DNA of 64,000 bases from Flavobacteriales bacterium (GTDB lineage Bacteria; Bacteroidota; Bacteroidia; Flavobacteriales_F; PHOS-HE28). Location: the NCBI GenBank assembly GCA_023382455.1, contig JAHDVX010000014.1, positions 28,690 to 92,689 of the forward strand, given 5' to 3'. How positions within the stretch are numbered: position 1 is the stretch's first letter; the number at the start of each line of letters is the position of its first letter. The notes under the pieces are model-generated. The model was given only the letters and a program-made list of their open reading frames with translations, was not told the origin of the DNA and did no database searches. Position numbers and translations under genes: made by a program. This document shows, in pieces, positions 45,958 through 54,503 of this stretch.

Positions 45958-48255
45958 TCAATCGCGTGCTCCCTGGGAGAAGATCGCGTAGCCGAAGTTC
46001 AGGCTCCAGGTCCAAGGCTCGCGCAGCCCGTCGATATAGCTGGTGTTGAACCAGATCGGGCCCAGCGGGCTCTGGTAGATCAGTGAGCCGCTGCCAATGA
46101 AATACCGGGAGCTTACCGCCGCGCCTTCGCCGGTGGTGTTGTCATCCTCGCGCTCCAATGTCTTGTACGGCTGGAACGCGTAGCCTTCCAGGCGCAGGTC
46201 GAACTTGTTTCGTGCGACGGCAATGATGCTGCGCACACCGCCTGCCAGGTATTGCTGGGCCCGGTAGTTCTCCATGAAGTAGGTCATGGTCTCGGGCGTG
46301 GGCTGGAATACCGGTGTTTGGATCACCGTGGCCGTGTAATTCTGGAAGAAGGGCTGTGTACTGTACACCCCTTCGGCCATCGCCCCGAAACGGAAGATCC
46401 CACGGGGCAGGAAGTACTTGTCCAGCCGGGCCTTTAGCACCACCCAATCATGGCGTGCACGGAGCGGGTCGCGGTCCGCCCATTGGGAACCGGGGAAGGT
46501 GATCTCGTTGCCACCGACGTATCGAAGGCTTACCCGAAGCAATTCCCCCCGGTTGGGCTGCTGCTTGCGGTTCAGGCTGTTGCGTTCCAACATCAGGCCG
46601 GCTGTGCCGAAATGGAACTCGGTGACGTCGGCGGTGTCCAGGGCGATGAAGTCGCTGTTCTGGTAGTAGCTGTCCTTGGTCTGTGCGTACTTGGCATCGA
46701 ATCGCAGCAGGCCTTTGGTGCCCAAGGCCATGCCCACGTTGGTTCCGCCCCACAGTTCCCGCCGTACGATGTAGGATGGGCGTACCTCCTGGAAGAAGGA
46801 GGTGAAGCCGCTGAAGTGGTCCCAGCGGTTCAGGGTCACGGCCGGCTCCACGTACAACGGGGTCCGCGAGCTCAAGTCCGTCCGCCAGCGCAATTGCCCG
46901 GATGTATAGAACTTGCCGAAGTATCCCAAGGCTTCCATTCGGTTGCTCGTACGGCCGAACACGTTGTACCGAGCCGAGATCATGCCCGTGTTCACCGGCC
47001 GTGAACTGACGAGCCCGCCGAATTGCACCTCCAGATGCCGTTCCCGCTTGACCTTGATGTCCAGGTCGAAATTGCCCCGCTCCGGGGAGTAGGTGGCCTT
47101 GGGAAACAATCCACGGATGTTATTGTCCGCGTATAGCCGGAAGTAGCGCGATTTCAGTTGCTGCACGGTGAGCGGCTCGTTGTGCTTGTTCACCAGGCGT
47201 TCGCAATACAGCGCCTGCCGCTTGGAAAGGTCATGGAACCGGATGTCGTTGAAGACCACCGGCGGGCATTGGCTTTTGAACTTGCGCCGGGCTTCCTCAA
47301 CTTGGGCTTTCGGCCGCCGCCTGGCCACCTCCGCCTTGATCTCCGGCATACGGGCCATGGCCGAGGCGTAGCCGTCGGCGATGGCTTGCTTGGCGCTGGC
47401 AAAATCGAAGATGGTGACGTTCGTCTTCGGCTCGATGATCACGCCGGGGTCGCAGGGCAACACGTAGTTCGTCGGCTGGGTCATGATGGCCTTCAGTTGG
47501 CTCATCAGGTCGTCCTCGTTGGGCGGCGGCGCATTGTAGGCCACGTTGCTCCCGATGATGTAGTCCGGCATGAAGGCCTCGTACATCACATCGGCCGGGA
47601 AGTTGTTGTACATGCCGCCGTCCATCATCAGGTGGCCGTCGATCAGGATCGGCTTGAAGTAGAACGGATAGCTCATGCTGGCGCGCACGGCCAAGGCCAG
47701 GTCGCCCTTGGAGAACACCACTTCCTTGCGCGCCGTGATGTCCGAGGCCACGCAGCGGAACGGCACGAAGAGGCTGTCCATGTTGTACCTGGAAGCAGCG
47801 GCCGGCCCCGCGAAGGCGCGCATCTGCTCGAAGTCGATCAACACCGGCGAACGCAGGTTTGTAGGCAGGGACATCTGCAGGGTGGTGTCCACATTCACCC
47901 CCAGGGAGAGCATCGAGGCGTCAGGCTGGTCCTTCTTGAAGTAGAAATCATACTGTGGCTCAATGTCGCCCAGGGCCATCAGTTGGTAGAGTTCGGTCTG
48001 GAACAGCGAATCCATCTCCGCCGGGGAGATCCCGGAAGCGTAAAGCGCGCCCACCAACGCCCCCATGCTGCTCCCGGCGATGTAATCCACCGGAATGTCA
48101 TTCTCCTCCAGGGCCTTCAGCACGCCGATATGGGTGAGGCCCACCGCACCGCCGCCGCTGAGCACCACCCCAATGCGCTGGGCCTGGGTGAAGGCCGCAC
48201 TGCAAAACATCAGGAGAGCACAGAGCAAACGCGGCATCATCGGCATGCTTCCCAT
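45958..48255 (-). CDS. Patatin-like phospholipase fused to an outer-membrane beta-barrel (PlpD-like)
   Basis: About 765 residues; ATG 48253-48255 is used, and ATG 48244-48246 is also possible. A signal peptide ends near AAFTQAQ. The patatin domain shows the oxyanion loop VVLSGGGAVGLTHIGVLKAL, the Ser elbow AGSSMGALVGALYASGI and the Asp of DGGMYNNFPADV. A POTRA-like segment (LTVQQLKSRYFRLYADNNIR) follows, then about 16 beta strands of a BamA-type barrel ending NFGYAIFSQGARD. This is the type Vd autotransporter plan. It is expected to sit in the outer membrane; lipid substrates are inferred. Confidence 0.88.
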   Translation of the reverse strand: MGSMPMMPRLLCALLMFCSAAFTQAQRIGVVLSGGGAVGLTHIGVLKALEENDIPVDYIAGSSMGALVGALYASGISPAEMDSLFQTELYQLMALGDIEPQYDFYFKKDQPDASMLSLGVNVDTTLQMSLPTNLRSPVLIDFEQMRAFAGPAAASRYNMDSLFVPFRCVASDITARKEVVFSKGDLALAVRASMSYPFYFKPILIDGHLMMDGGMYNNFPADVMYEAFMPDYIIGSNVAYNAPPPNEDDLMSQLKAIMTQPTNYVLPCDPGVIIEPKTNVTIFDFASAKQAIADGYASAMARMPEIKAEVARRRPKAQVEEARRKFKSQCPPVVFNDIRFHDLSKRQALYCERLVNKHNEPLTVQQLKSRYFRLYADNNIRGLFPKATYSPERGNFDLDIKVKRERHLEVQFGGLVSSRPVNTGMISARYNVFGRTSNRMEALGYFGKFYTSGQLRWRTDLSSRTPLYVEPAVTLNRWDHFSGFTSFFQEVRPSYIVRRELWGGTNVGMALGTKGLLRFDAKYAQTKDSYYQNSDFIALDTADVTEFHFGTAGLMLERNSLNRKQQPNRGELLRVSLRYVGGNEITFPGSQWADRDPLRARHDWVVLKARLDKYFLPRGIFRFGAMAEGVYSTQPFFQNYTATVIQTPVFQPTPETMTYFMENYRAQQYLAGGVRSIIAVARNKFDLRLEGYAFQPYKTLEREDDNTTGEGAAVSSRYFIGSGSLIYQSPLGPIWFNTSYIDGLREPWTWSLNFGYAIFSQGARD

Positions 48256-48293
48256 GGCGTGGGCCGTAAAAGTAGGGTCCACGGCCGGGCGGC

Positions 48294-49103
48294 TCACTGA
48301 CCGGCCTGCACGCGGTGGAGCAGCTCCTGGAAGTAGTGCGGGGCATGGAGCATGCGGCTGCCGTACCAGCAGAAGGGCTCACCGTCCACCAGCAGCACTT
48401 GGGCCGTGGGCAGCAGGGCCTGGATTTCCGCAAGGTGTTTTTCGCTGAAAGGATAGGGCTCGCTGGAAAGCAGCACCAGCTCCGGCGCCAGTTCCCGCAG
48501 CTGGTCATCGCTGCATTCCGGATAGCGTCCATATTCCACGGGCGGGCAGGGGGTGAAACCGCAGTGCAGCAACATGTCGCGGATGAAGGTGGGTGCCCCG
48601 GCCAGCATCCACGGCTTGCGCCAGATGAAGTACGCGGCCTTTACCGGATGGGGTAGGGGTTGCAACCCGGCAAAGGCACGGCCGATGTTCCCGGTGAGCT
48701 GGGTCGCGGTGTCCGTTGTTCCGGTGATGGCGCCGATCTTCCGGATCATCGCCAATGCACCTTCCAGATCGTCCACGTCGCTCATCCACACGGGGAATTC
48801 CCGCTCCAAGGCCTCGATGTCGCCACGTTCATTTTCCTCCTTGTTCCCGATGATCAGGTCGGGCTTCAGCGCGCGCACTTTTTCAAGATCCACCTGCTTG
48901 GTGCCGCCCACGCGCGCCTTGCTGCGGAACCATTCCTCCGGATGCACGCAGAATTTGGTGATGCCCACCACGCGGTCGCCCAGGCCGAGGTCGTGCAGCA
49001 ATTCGGTCTGCGAGGGGACCAGGGAGATGATGCGTTGCGGAAGGACGGACAGCCGCACGCTCCGGCCCATCTGGTCAACCGCCATGTTCATTACCGGATC
49101 CAT
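48294..49103 (-). CDS. BtuF-like helical-backbone metal receptor protein
   Basis: 269 residues; starts at ATG 49101-49103 or six codons later. The fold is that of periplasmic binding proteins for vitamin B12, haem or iron chelates: RIISLVPSQTELLHDLGLGD, VVGITKFCVHPEEW, KVRALKPDLIIGNKEENERG and FIWRKPWMLAGAPTFIRDML. No signal peptide or lipobox is visible, which is odd for a transport receptor but common in Bacteroidota homologues. No permease or ATPase gene is adjacent, so a transport role is unproven. The patatin gene begins 38 bases downstream. Confidence 0.82.
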   Translation of the reverse strand: MDPVMNMAVDQMGRSVRLSVLPQRIISLVPSQTELLHDLGLGDRVVGITKFCVHPEEWFRSKARVGGTKQVDLEKVRALKPDLIIGNKEENERGDIEALEREFPVWMSDVDDLEGALAMIRKIGAITGTTDTATQLTGNIGRAFAGLQPLPHPVKAAYFIWRKPWMLAGAPTFIRDMLLHCGFTPCPPVEYGRYPECSDDQLRELAPELVLLSSEPYPFSEKHLAEIQALLPTAQVLLVDGEPFCWYGSRMLHAPHYFQELLHRVQAGQ

Positions 49104-49139
49104 GCCCCGGGAAAGGTGGGGAAGCCTTACACCGCCACT

Positions 49140-49385
49140 TCAGGCCGCACTTTTCTTTTGGGCCAATTCCCGCAGGAATTCCGGGCACAGGTCGAATCCG
49201 TTCGGCCAGGCGATGCCTCCTCCAGGCTCGGTGGAAACTTGGGCAAACCGTTCCGGGGCCAACAATTCCGCCGTGAATCCTTTGCCCAAGTAGGGCCGCA
49301 TGTCAATCTCGGCGGATAGGCCGTCCGCAAACGTCACCTTCACGCGAAGCCCGGCCATTGCCTCAACAAGGACCACGGTGTTCAT
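49140..49385 (-). CDS. DUF2442 protein
   Basis: 81 residues. The family features are LRVKVTFADGLSAEIDMRPY and GGGIAWPNGFDLCPEFL (the G-x-x-W-P-N-G-x-D-L pattern). It is encoded 55 bases after the DUF4160 gene on the same strand. DUF2442 proteins resemble the NE0471 N-terminal fold and are often paired with DUF4160, and the pair has been proposed to behave like a toxin-antitoxin module (recollection). The exact role is unknown. Confidence 0.82.
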   Translation of the reverse strand: MNTVVLVEAMAGLRVKVTFADGLSAEIDMRPYLGKGFTAELLAPERFAQVSTEPGGGIAWPNGFDLCPEFLRELAQKKSAA

Positions 49386-49440
49386 GGCACTAAGGTAAGG
49401 GATCGATGGGTGTGAGCGGCTCCGGAAGGCTGGCCCGCTC

Positions 49441-49650
49441 TCAGTTGTTCATCAGGTCCTGCCGATGCTGGGCGGCCCATTCCAACACCAAGGCATGTGC
49501 ACGGGCCGGCAAGCCTCCGGCGATGATCTCCAACGTCCGGATATCGAACTCAGCACGGGCACCTTGGTATTCCGCGTGGAAATGCGGCGGATTGTGGTCC
49601 ATGAAGTACATCCGGATGATGATCCCATAGAAGCGGCAGAGCTCAGGCAT
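49441..49650 (-). CDS. DUF4160 protein
   Basis: 69 residues. The diagnostic stretch is FYGIIIRMYFMDHNPPHFHA, with its conserved Asp-His and His-x-His residues, followed by EYQGARAEFDIRTLEIIAGG. The helical C terminus (ARAHALVLEWAAQHRQDLM) completes the family. It lies eight bases after the cystathionine synthase stop and upstream of DUF2442, so all three may be co-transcribed. A metal-binding or nuclease-like role for the histidines is speculative. Confidence 0.85.
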   Translation of the reverse strand: MPELCRFYGIIIRMYFMDHNPPHFHAEYQGARAEFDIRTLEIIAGGLPARAHALVLEWAAQHRQDLMNN

Positions 49651-49658
49651 GGGTACCG

Positions 49659-51014
49659 TTATCTCAGTTTTCCCAGAATATCCTGCTTCGTCAGGATCCC
49701 ATACCCATTGGCTTGTTCCACCAGCACTGCAGGTGAGCCGTTGCCCAGGTTGCCCGCCACCTCTTCCAGCGTGGCCTCGGGCTTCAGCACGGGCAGGGCC
49801 GGGCCCATCACCACGCGGCAGGCCTGCAAGCGCACGTCGGCATCTTCAAGGATCGCATCGAACAGCCGGGCATCCGTGATGGTGCCCACGGGCTTGCCGC
49901 CCTCGAACACCGGCAACTGGTCGATGTTGTGCGCCCGCATCAGGTCGATGGCATTGCGAACGGGCTCCGCAGCTTCGACGCTGAGCAGTTGCAGGTCCTT
50001 GCCCTTCAGCAGGTCGGCGGCGGTGGGCTTTTCCTCCACTAAGAAGCCGCGCTCGCGCATCCAGTCGTCGTTGAACATCTTGCCCAAGTAGCGCGTGCCG
50101 TGATCGTGGAAGATCACCACCACCACATCGCCGGGCTTGAGTTTGTCCTTCATCTGCATCAGCCCCGCCATGGCCGCGCCCGCGCTGTTGCCCACGAAGA
50201 TGCCTTCGTCGCGGGTGATCTTCCGTGTGTAGATCGCCGCATCCCGGTCCGTTACCTTCTCGAAGAGATCGATCAGGTCCATGTCCACGTTCTGTGGCAC
50301 GAAATCTTCCCCGATGCCTTCAGTGATGTACGGATAGATCTCGTTCTTGTCGAAGATCCCCGTTTCCTTCAACTTCTTGAACACGGAACCGTAGGTGTCG
50401 ATGCCCCATACCTGGATGCCGGGATTCTTCTCCTTCAGGTAACGCCCGGTACCGCTGATGGTACCGCCGGTGCCCACGCCCACCAGCAGGTGGGTGATCT
50501 TGCCGTCGGTCTGGTCCCAGATCTCCGGGCCGGTGCTCTCGTAGTGCGCCTGGCTGTTGCTCAGGTTGTCGTATTGGTTGGCTTTCCAGCTGTTGGGGGT
50601 CTCCTTTTCCAGCCGCGAGCTTACCGAGTAGTAGGAGCGGGGATCTTCCGGGTCCACGTTGGTGGGGCACACGATCACCTCGGCACCGAAGGCCCGCAGC
50701 GCGTCCACCTTCTCCTTGCTCTGTTTGTCGGTGGTGGTGAAGATGCACTTGTAGCCCTTGATGATCGCAGCCATGGCCAGGCCCATACCGGTGTTGCCGC
50801 TGGTGCCCTCAATGATGGTGTACCCCGGCTTCAGCTTCCCGGCCTTCTCGGCGTCCTCGATCATCTTCAGGGCCATGCGGTCCTTGATGCTATTGCCGGG
50901 ATTGAAGGTCTCCACCTTGGCCAGCACCGTGCACGGCAGGTCGGCCACGATGCGGTTCAATTTCACCAAGGGCGTGTTGCCGATGGTGCTCAGGATGTTC
51001 TCATGGATCTTCAT
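49659..51014 (-). CDS. Cystathionine beta-synthase / cysteine synthase with CBS pair
   Basis: 451 residues. The PLP domain (1-320) has the Schiff-base Lys in FNPGNSIKDRMALKMIEDAE, the substrate loop EGTSGNTGMGLAM and the phosphate loop GVGTGGTISGTGRYL. Two CBS motifs follow at about 335-451 (VRNAIDLMRAHNIDQLPVFE and TLEEVAGNLGNGSPAVLVEQ). This domain plan matches pyridoxal-dependent cystathionine beta-synthases that join serine and homocysteine. A cysteine synthase activity cannot be excluded. The minus strand has TACCTTCG 11 bases before the ATG, a weak -7-like element. Confidence 0.9.
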   Translation of the reverse strand: MKIHENILSTIGNTPLVKLNRIVADLPCTVLAKVETFNPGNSIKDRMALKMIEDAEKAGKLKPGYTIIEGTSGNTGMGLAMAAIIKGYKCIFTTTDKQSKEKVDALRAFGAEVIVCPTNVDPEDPRSYYSVSSRLEKETPNSWKANQYDNLSNSQAHYESTGPEIWDQTDGKITHLLVGVGTGGTISGTGRYLKEKNPGIQVWGIDTYGSVFKKLKETGIFDKNEIYPYITEGIGEDFVPQNVDMDLIDLFEKVTDRDAAIYTRKITRDEGIFVGNSAGAAMAGLMQMKDKLKPGDVVVVIFHDHGTRYLGKMFNDDWMRERGFLVEEKPTAADLLKGKDLQLLSVEAAEPVRNAIDLMRAHNIDQLPVFEGGKPVGTITDARLFDAILEDADVRLQACRVVMGPALPVLKPEATLEEVAGNLGNGSPAVLVEQANGYGILTKQDILGKLR

Positions 51015-51060
51015 GCGCCGCGAAGGTAGGGGGACGGCAGGGGCGAAGTCGCTGAAGGCA

Positions 51061-53481
51061 TCAGAACCTCCCGTGCAGGCCCACCATGAAGTTCCGCCCC
51101 GGCGCGCTCACCCCGCTGCCGAAGGTGCGGTAGTTCATGTCCAGGATGTTCTCCAAGGCCAGCTGCAGGCTGAAGTGCGTGCTGAAGGCATAGCTGCCGC
51201 GCAGGTTCAGCGTGTACCAGGCGGGCGAGCCCTCGGGCGTGGCGGACTTCAGATTATCCTCGCTACCTGCTGTGGTATTGTAATCGCGCAGGCGTTTCCA
51301 GCCATTGTACACCGCATCGCCCTCCAAGCGGAGCCGCTTGCCCTGGTATTCCAGCGCGGTGCGGCCGAACACGGGCGGAATGTGGTCCAAGGGTTGGTCG
51401 GTGCTGTCCGTGCGGATGCGCGCGTAGGTGTAGGTGAAGCCGCTCCGCAGGGTGAAGCGGTCGTTGAAATGGCCGGTGAACTGCGCACTGCCGCCGTAGA
51501 GGTAGGCCTCGCTGGTGTTCCGCAGCGCGGCCACGCGGCTCAGCACGCCGTCGTAGTCGATGCTGTCCGCGCCGTTCAGGGTGTACGGCCCCACGGTGAT
51601 GGCATTGGTGTACAGCGTGTAGAATCCGTTCACCTCGATGGTGGCTTGCTCCGCGAAGGTCTTGCTGGCGGAGGCCTCGAAGTTGGCGGTGCGCTCCGGC
51701 CCGAGGTCGGGGTTGGGCACGATCACATCGCCCTGGGCACTGTCGAACACCTTGCCGATGTCGTCCACATTGGGCGCGCGGAAACCGGAGCTGGTGAGCA
51801 CGCTGAAACGCCAGTCCCGGCCGGGCATGTACGCCGCCCCCACGCGCCAGGTGAGCGCCGTGTTGTCCTGCTTCCATGTGCCGTTGAGGAAGCGGAAGTC
51901 CTCCTGGTCGTTGAACGTGGCACTGAGCTGCACGCTGGTGAGGCGCAGCCCTTCGGTGAGGACGAACTTCGGCGAGAATTCGATCGAATGGTTCACGTAG
52001 GCCGCCAGTGAGGACATGGTGGAACCGCCGTTGGGGTAGCGCGTGGTGCGGTAGCTGCGGGCACCGGTGAGGATGTTCTCATTCCAGGCCGAGCTGCGCA
52101 CTTCATCGCGGGAGAGGTCGGCGCCGTAGCGCAGTTCGTGTTTCCCGATCGGCGTCTCCAGGTCGGCATTGAGGCCGAGCACGTCCACCAATTCGGTGTT
52201 GTGGCCCAGCTTGCTGGAACCGAAGCGCCGGTTGTGGCGGCTTTGCTCCTGGTGCTGCCAGGAAGGGGTGATGCGTGCATGCCGCAGCCATTTGGCATCC
52301 TGCTTCAGGTCCAGCGTATAGGCGGCCAACACGCGCTGTTGGGGGCCGTAGTACCATTCCGCGTAGTCCGGCACGGGGGCGCCGGTGCTGTCCACGGAAT
52401 AGCGGGAAAGCCGGTCGTAGCGCGGCACATCGGAGGAGGTGCTGAGTTGCAGGTTCAGCTGCTGCTCCACCTTTTCACTGGCCTGGTACCGCAGCTTCTC
52501 CAGCAGGTCCAGTTGCTGGTAGCCCGTGCCAAGCTGCACGTTGGGGTCGGGATTGGGCTTCACCACGTCCTGCCCGTTCCCGCGCACCACCTCGTAGGGC
52601 ATGCGGCCCAGGTCCTCATAGAAAGGGTTGCGGGTGCTGCCCTGCCTCAGGTCACCGAAGTCGCTGGCGGTGATGCTGGTGAAACTGGCCCATTTTTTCC
52701 CGCGCAGCTCCACGCCCGCGTGGGCCGTTCGCTCATGCATCGCGGTGGCATAGCGGAAAAAGGCGTCGCCGCCGGTGCGCACGCTGTCCGGGCCGAGGAA
52801 TTGGGGGGTGCGCGTGATCAGGTGGATGCTACCGCCCAGTGCGTCGCTGCCGTAGGCCACGGAATTGGGTCCGTTCACCACTTCAATGCGGTCCAGCGCG
52901 TATGGATCCACCGTGATCAGGTCCTGGGTGTGGCCGCTGCGGGTGATGGCGTTGTTCATCCGCACGCCGTCCACCACCAGCAGGATGCGGTTGGCCTGGA
53001 AGCCACGGATGGTGGGACTGCCGCCGCCGAGCTGGCTTTTCTGCACGAAGACGGTGCCGGTGTTCTGCAGCAGCTCCGCGCCCGTGGGCTGCGCCATGAA
53101 GGCGATCTCGCGCCGGGACAGCACGTCGATCTGCTCGGGCACGTCGCGCTTGGGCTCGCTGAAGCGGCTACCGCTTGTGACCAACACGTCCAACGGGTGT
53201 ACGCGGTAGGCCAGATCCACCTCGCGCGCGGCGGCCAAGGCCGCCCAGCCCAAGGTGAGCGGCCGGAAGCTGAGGTGGCTGATGCGGATGCTGTCGCAGC
53301 CCTTCAGCGGCGCGAGGTCCGCCGTGCCATCGGCCTTGGAGAGCACGGTGATGCCGTTGGCGGTGCAGGTGAGCGTGACGTCCGCTACGGGGGCGCGGCT
53401 CACTTGGTCCAGGAAGGTGACGGATTGGGCGTATATGCCGAACGGAACAATGAACAGTAAGGTGAATGCGGTGCCCCTCAT
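51061..53481 (-). CDS. TonB-dependent outer-membrane receptor
   Basis: 806 residues from ATG 53479-53481, where a signal peptide begins (MRGTAFTLLFIVPFGIYAQ). A short carboxypeptidase-regulatory-like domain comes first (VTFLDQVSRAPVADVTLTC). The plug domain has REIAFMAQPTGAELLQNTGT, GGGSPTIRGFQANRILLVVD and GPNSVAYGSDALGGSIHLIT. The 22-strand barrel ends in GRNFMVGLHGRF with a terminal Phe. The type is FepA/BtuB-like, not SusC. The cargo is unknown; iron chelates, haem or cobalamin are likely. Its start overlaps the stop of the T9SS gene upstream by four bases, making it the last gene of cluster B. Confidence 0.92.
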   Translation of the reverse strand: MRGTAFTLLFIVPFGIYAQSVTFLDQVSRAPVADVTLTCTANGITVLSKADGTADLAPLKGCDSIRISHLSFRPLTLGWAALAAAREVDLAYRVHPLDVLVTSGSRFSEPKRDVPEQIDVLSRREIAFMAQPTGAELLQNTGTVFVQKSQLGGGSPTIRGFQANRILLVVDGVRMNNAITRSGHTQDLITVDPYALDRIEVVNGPNSVAYGSDALGGSIHLITRTPQFLGPDSVRTGGDAFFRYATAMHERTAHAGVELRGKKWASFTSITASDFGDLRQGSTRNPFYEDLGRMPYEVVRGNGQDVVKPNPDPNVQLGTGYQQLDLLEKLRYQASEKVEQQLNLQLSTSSDVPRYDRLSRYSVDSTGAPVPDYAEWYYGPQQRVLAAYTLDLKQDAKWLRHARITPSWQHQEQSRHNRRFGSSKLGHNTELVDVLGLNADLETPIGKHELRYGADLSRDEVRSSAWNENILTGARSYRTTRYPNGGSTMSSLAAYVNHSIEFSPKFVLTEGLRLTSVQLSATFNDQEDFRFLNGTWKQDNTALTWRVGAAYMPGRDWRFSVLTSSGFRAPNVDDIGKVFDSAQGDVIVPNPDLGPERTANFEASASKTFAEQATIEVNGFYTLYTNAITVGPYTLNGADSIDYDGVLSRVAALRNTSEAYLYGGSAQFTGHFNDRFTLRSGFTYTYARIRTDSTDQPLDHIPPVFGRTALEYQGKRLRLEGDAVYNGWKRLRDYNTTAGSEDNLKSATPEGSPAWYTLNLRGSYAFSTHFSLQLALENILDMNYRTFGSGVSAPGRNFMVGLHGRF

Positions 53482-54503
53482 GGCCTCAGCGCCACCTTGG
53501 CGAATTGCGTGGACCCATCCGCGAAGCGGAGCCGCAAGGCGTACACCCCGGCGGGGGCATGCACGGAAACGGAAATTTCGCCCGGGCTGCCATGGGTGAC
53601 TACTTCCACCGGCAGGGCGCGGCCTTGCAGGGTGAAGAGTTGCAAATCCTTCAGGGCGGCCTGGCCAAAGGGAAGTTGGAGCGTGAAGCGGCCTGCGGAG
53701 GGGTTGGGGGTAACCCCTGCCACCCCGCCGATAGACGCGTCCTGCATGCCTACCGGCAATTCTCCGCAAGGCAGGATATTGGGATTGTTACCATACGCAT
53801 AGAGCAACTCCCCATCCACGGTAACACAATCAAGATGGATACTGATTTCCCCGTTGGCAAATAAGATGCATGTTTTTAATCCGTTTGTTGAACCGACACC
53901 TTCAATAAATGAAAAATCAGTTACTCCATCAACAAATCCTATATTTATACGCCTTACATATGATCCATATATGAATATAGAGTCCACAGACTGAACTATT
54001 GCATTTTCAAAAGAACAATAATCATGATCGGAAAAATATCCCTTCACGGTATCGCCCGTCACCATATTGAAGTCATACAAAACCAAGTCATCCATCGTGC
54101 CTTGGAAACGAATATACACTATCTTTGATACTGTGTCATCACGCAGGAAGCATGCGCCTCCACCATAATCGGGATTGCAACAATCCGCACTCCCATCAAT
54201 GATGTGATATTGTTCGGAAACGACCTTATACACATGTCCATCAATAAGGGTATCTCCATCATAGAAGTCACGGATATAGGCATTGGTGCCACAAGTCATG
54301 TCATAATTACACGTGGATGACATCCCCCAAACGGCATTGCTATCCGGAAACGGATGATAGGCGGAGGTTTGCCCAACGGCCAAGGAACAAGGCCAAATGC
54401 ATACGATGGCCATGCGCAAGGCACCGAGCAGTAGCTGCCCCAAGCGAGCCGCTCGTTCCTTGTTCTTGTCCGATACCCTTGAAAACCGACCCGCTTCAAT
54501 CAT
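53478..54503 (-). CDS. T9SS type A sorted protein, 'PDSNAVWGM' family, copy 2
   Basis: 341 residues from ATG 54501-54503; the second Met (MAIVCIWPCSLAVGQ) gives a shorter signal peptide. The mature start AYHPFPDSNAVWGMSSTC, then YKVVSEQYHIIDGSADC, LVLYDFNMVTGDTVKGYF and DFSFIEGVGSTNGLKTC align with the gene at 57573. Several paired cysteines suggest disulphides. The tail is a canonical T9SS domain (GVTPNPSAGRFTLQLPF ... QFAKVALRP). The central codons (about 53870-54320) are strikingly AT-rich relative to the ends. It overlaps both neighbours in the operon. Confidence 0.85.
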   Translation of the reverse strand: MIEAGRFSRVSDKNKERAARLGQLLLGALRMAIVCIWPCSLAVGQTSAYHPFPDSNAVWGMSSTCNYDMTCGTNAYIRDFYDGDTLIDGHVYKVVSEQYHIIDGSADCCNPDYGGGACFLRDDTVSKIVYIRFQGTMDDLVLYDFNMVTGDTVKGYFSDHDYCSFENAIVQSVDSIFIYGSYVRRINIGFVDGVTDFSFIEGVGSTNGLKTCILFANGEISIHLDCVTVDGELLYAYGNNPNILPCGELPVGMQDASIGGVAGVTPNPSAGRFTLQLPFGQAALKDLQLFTLQGRALPVEVVTHGSPGEISVSVHAPAGVYALRLRFADGSTQFAKVALRP

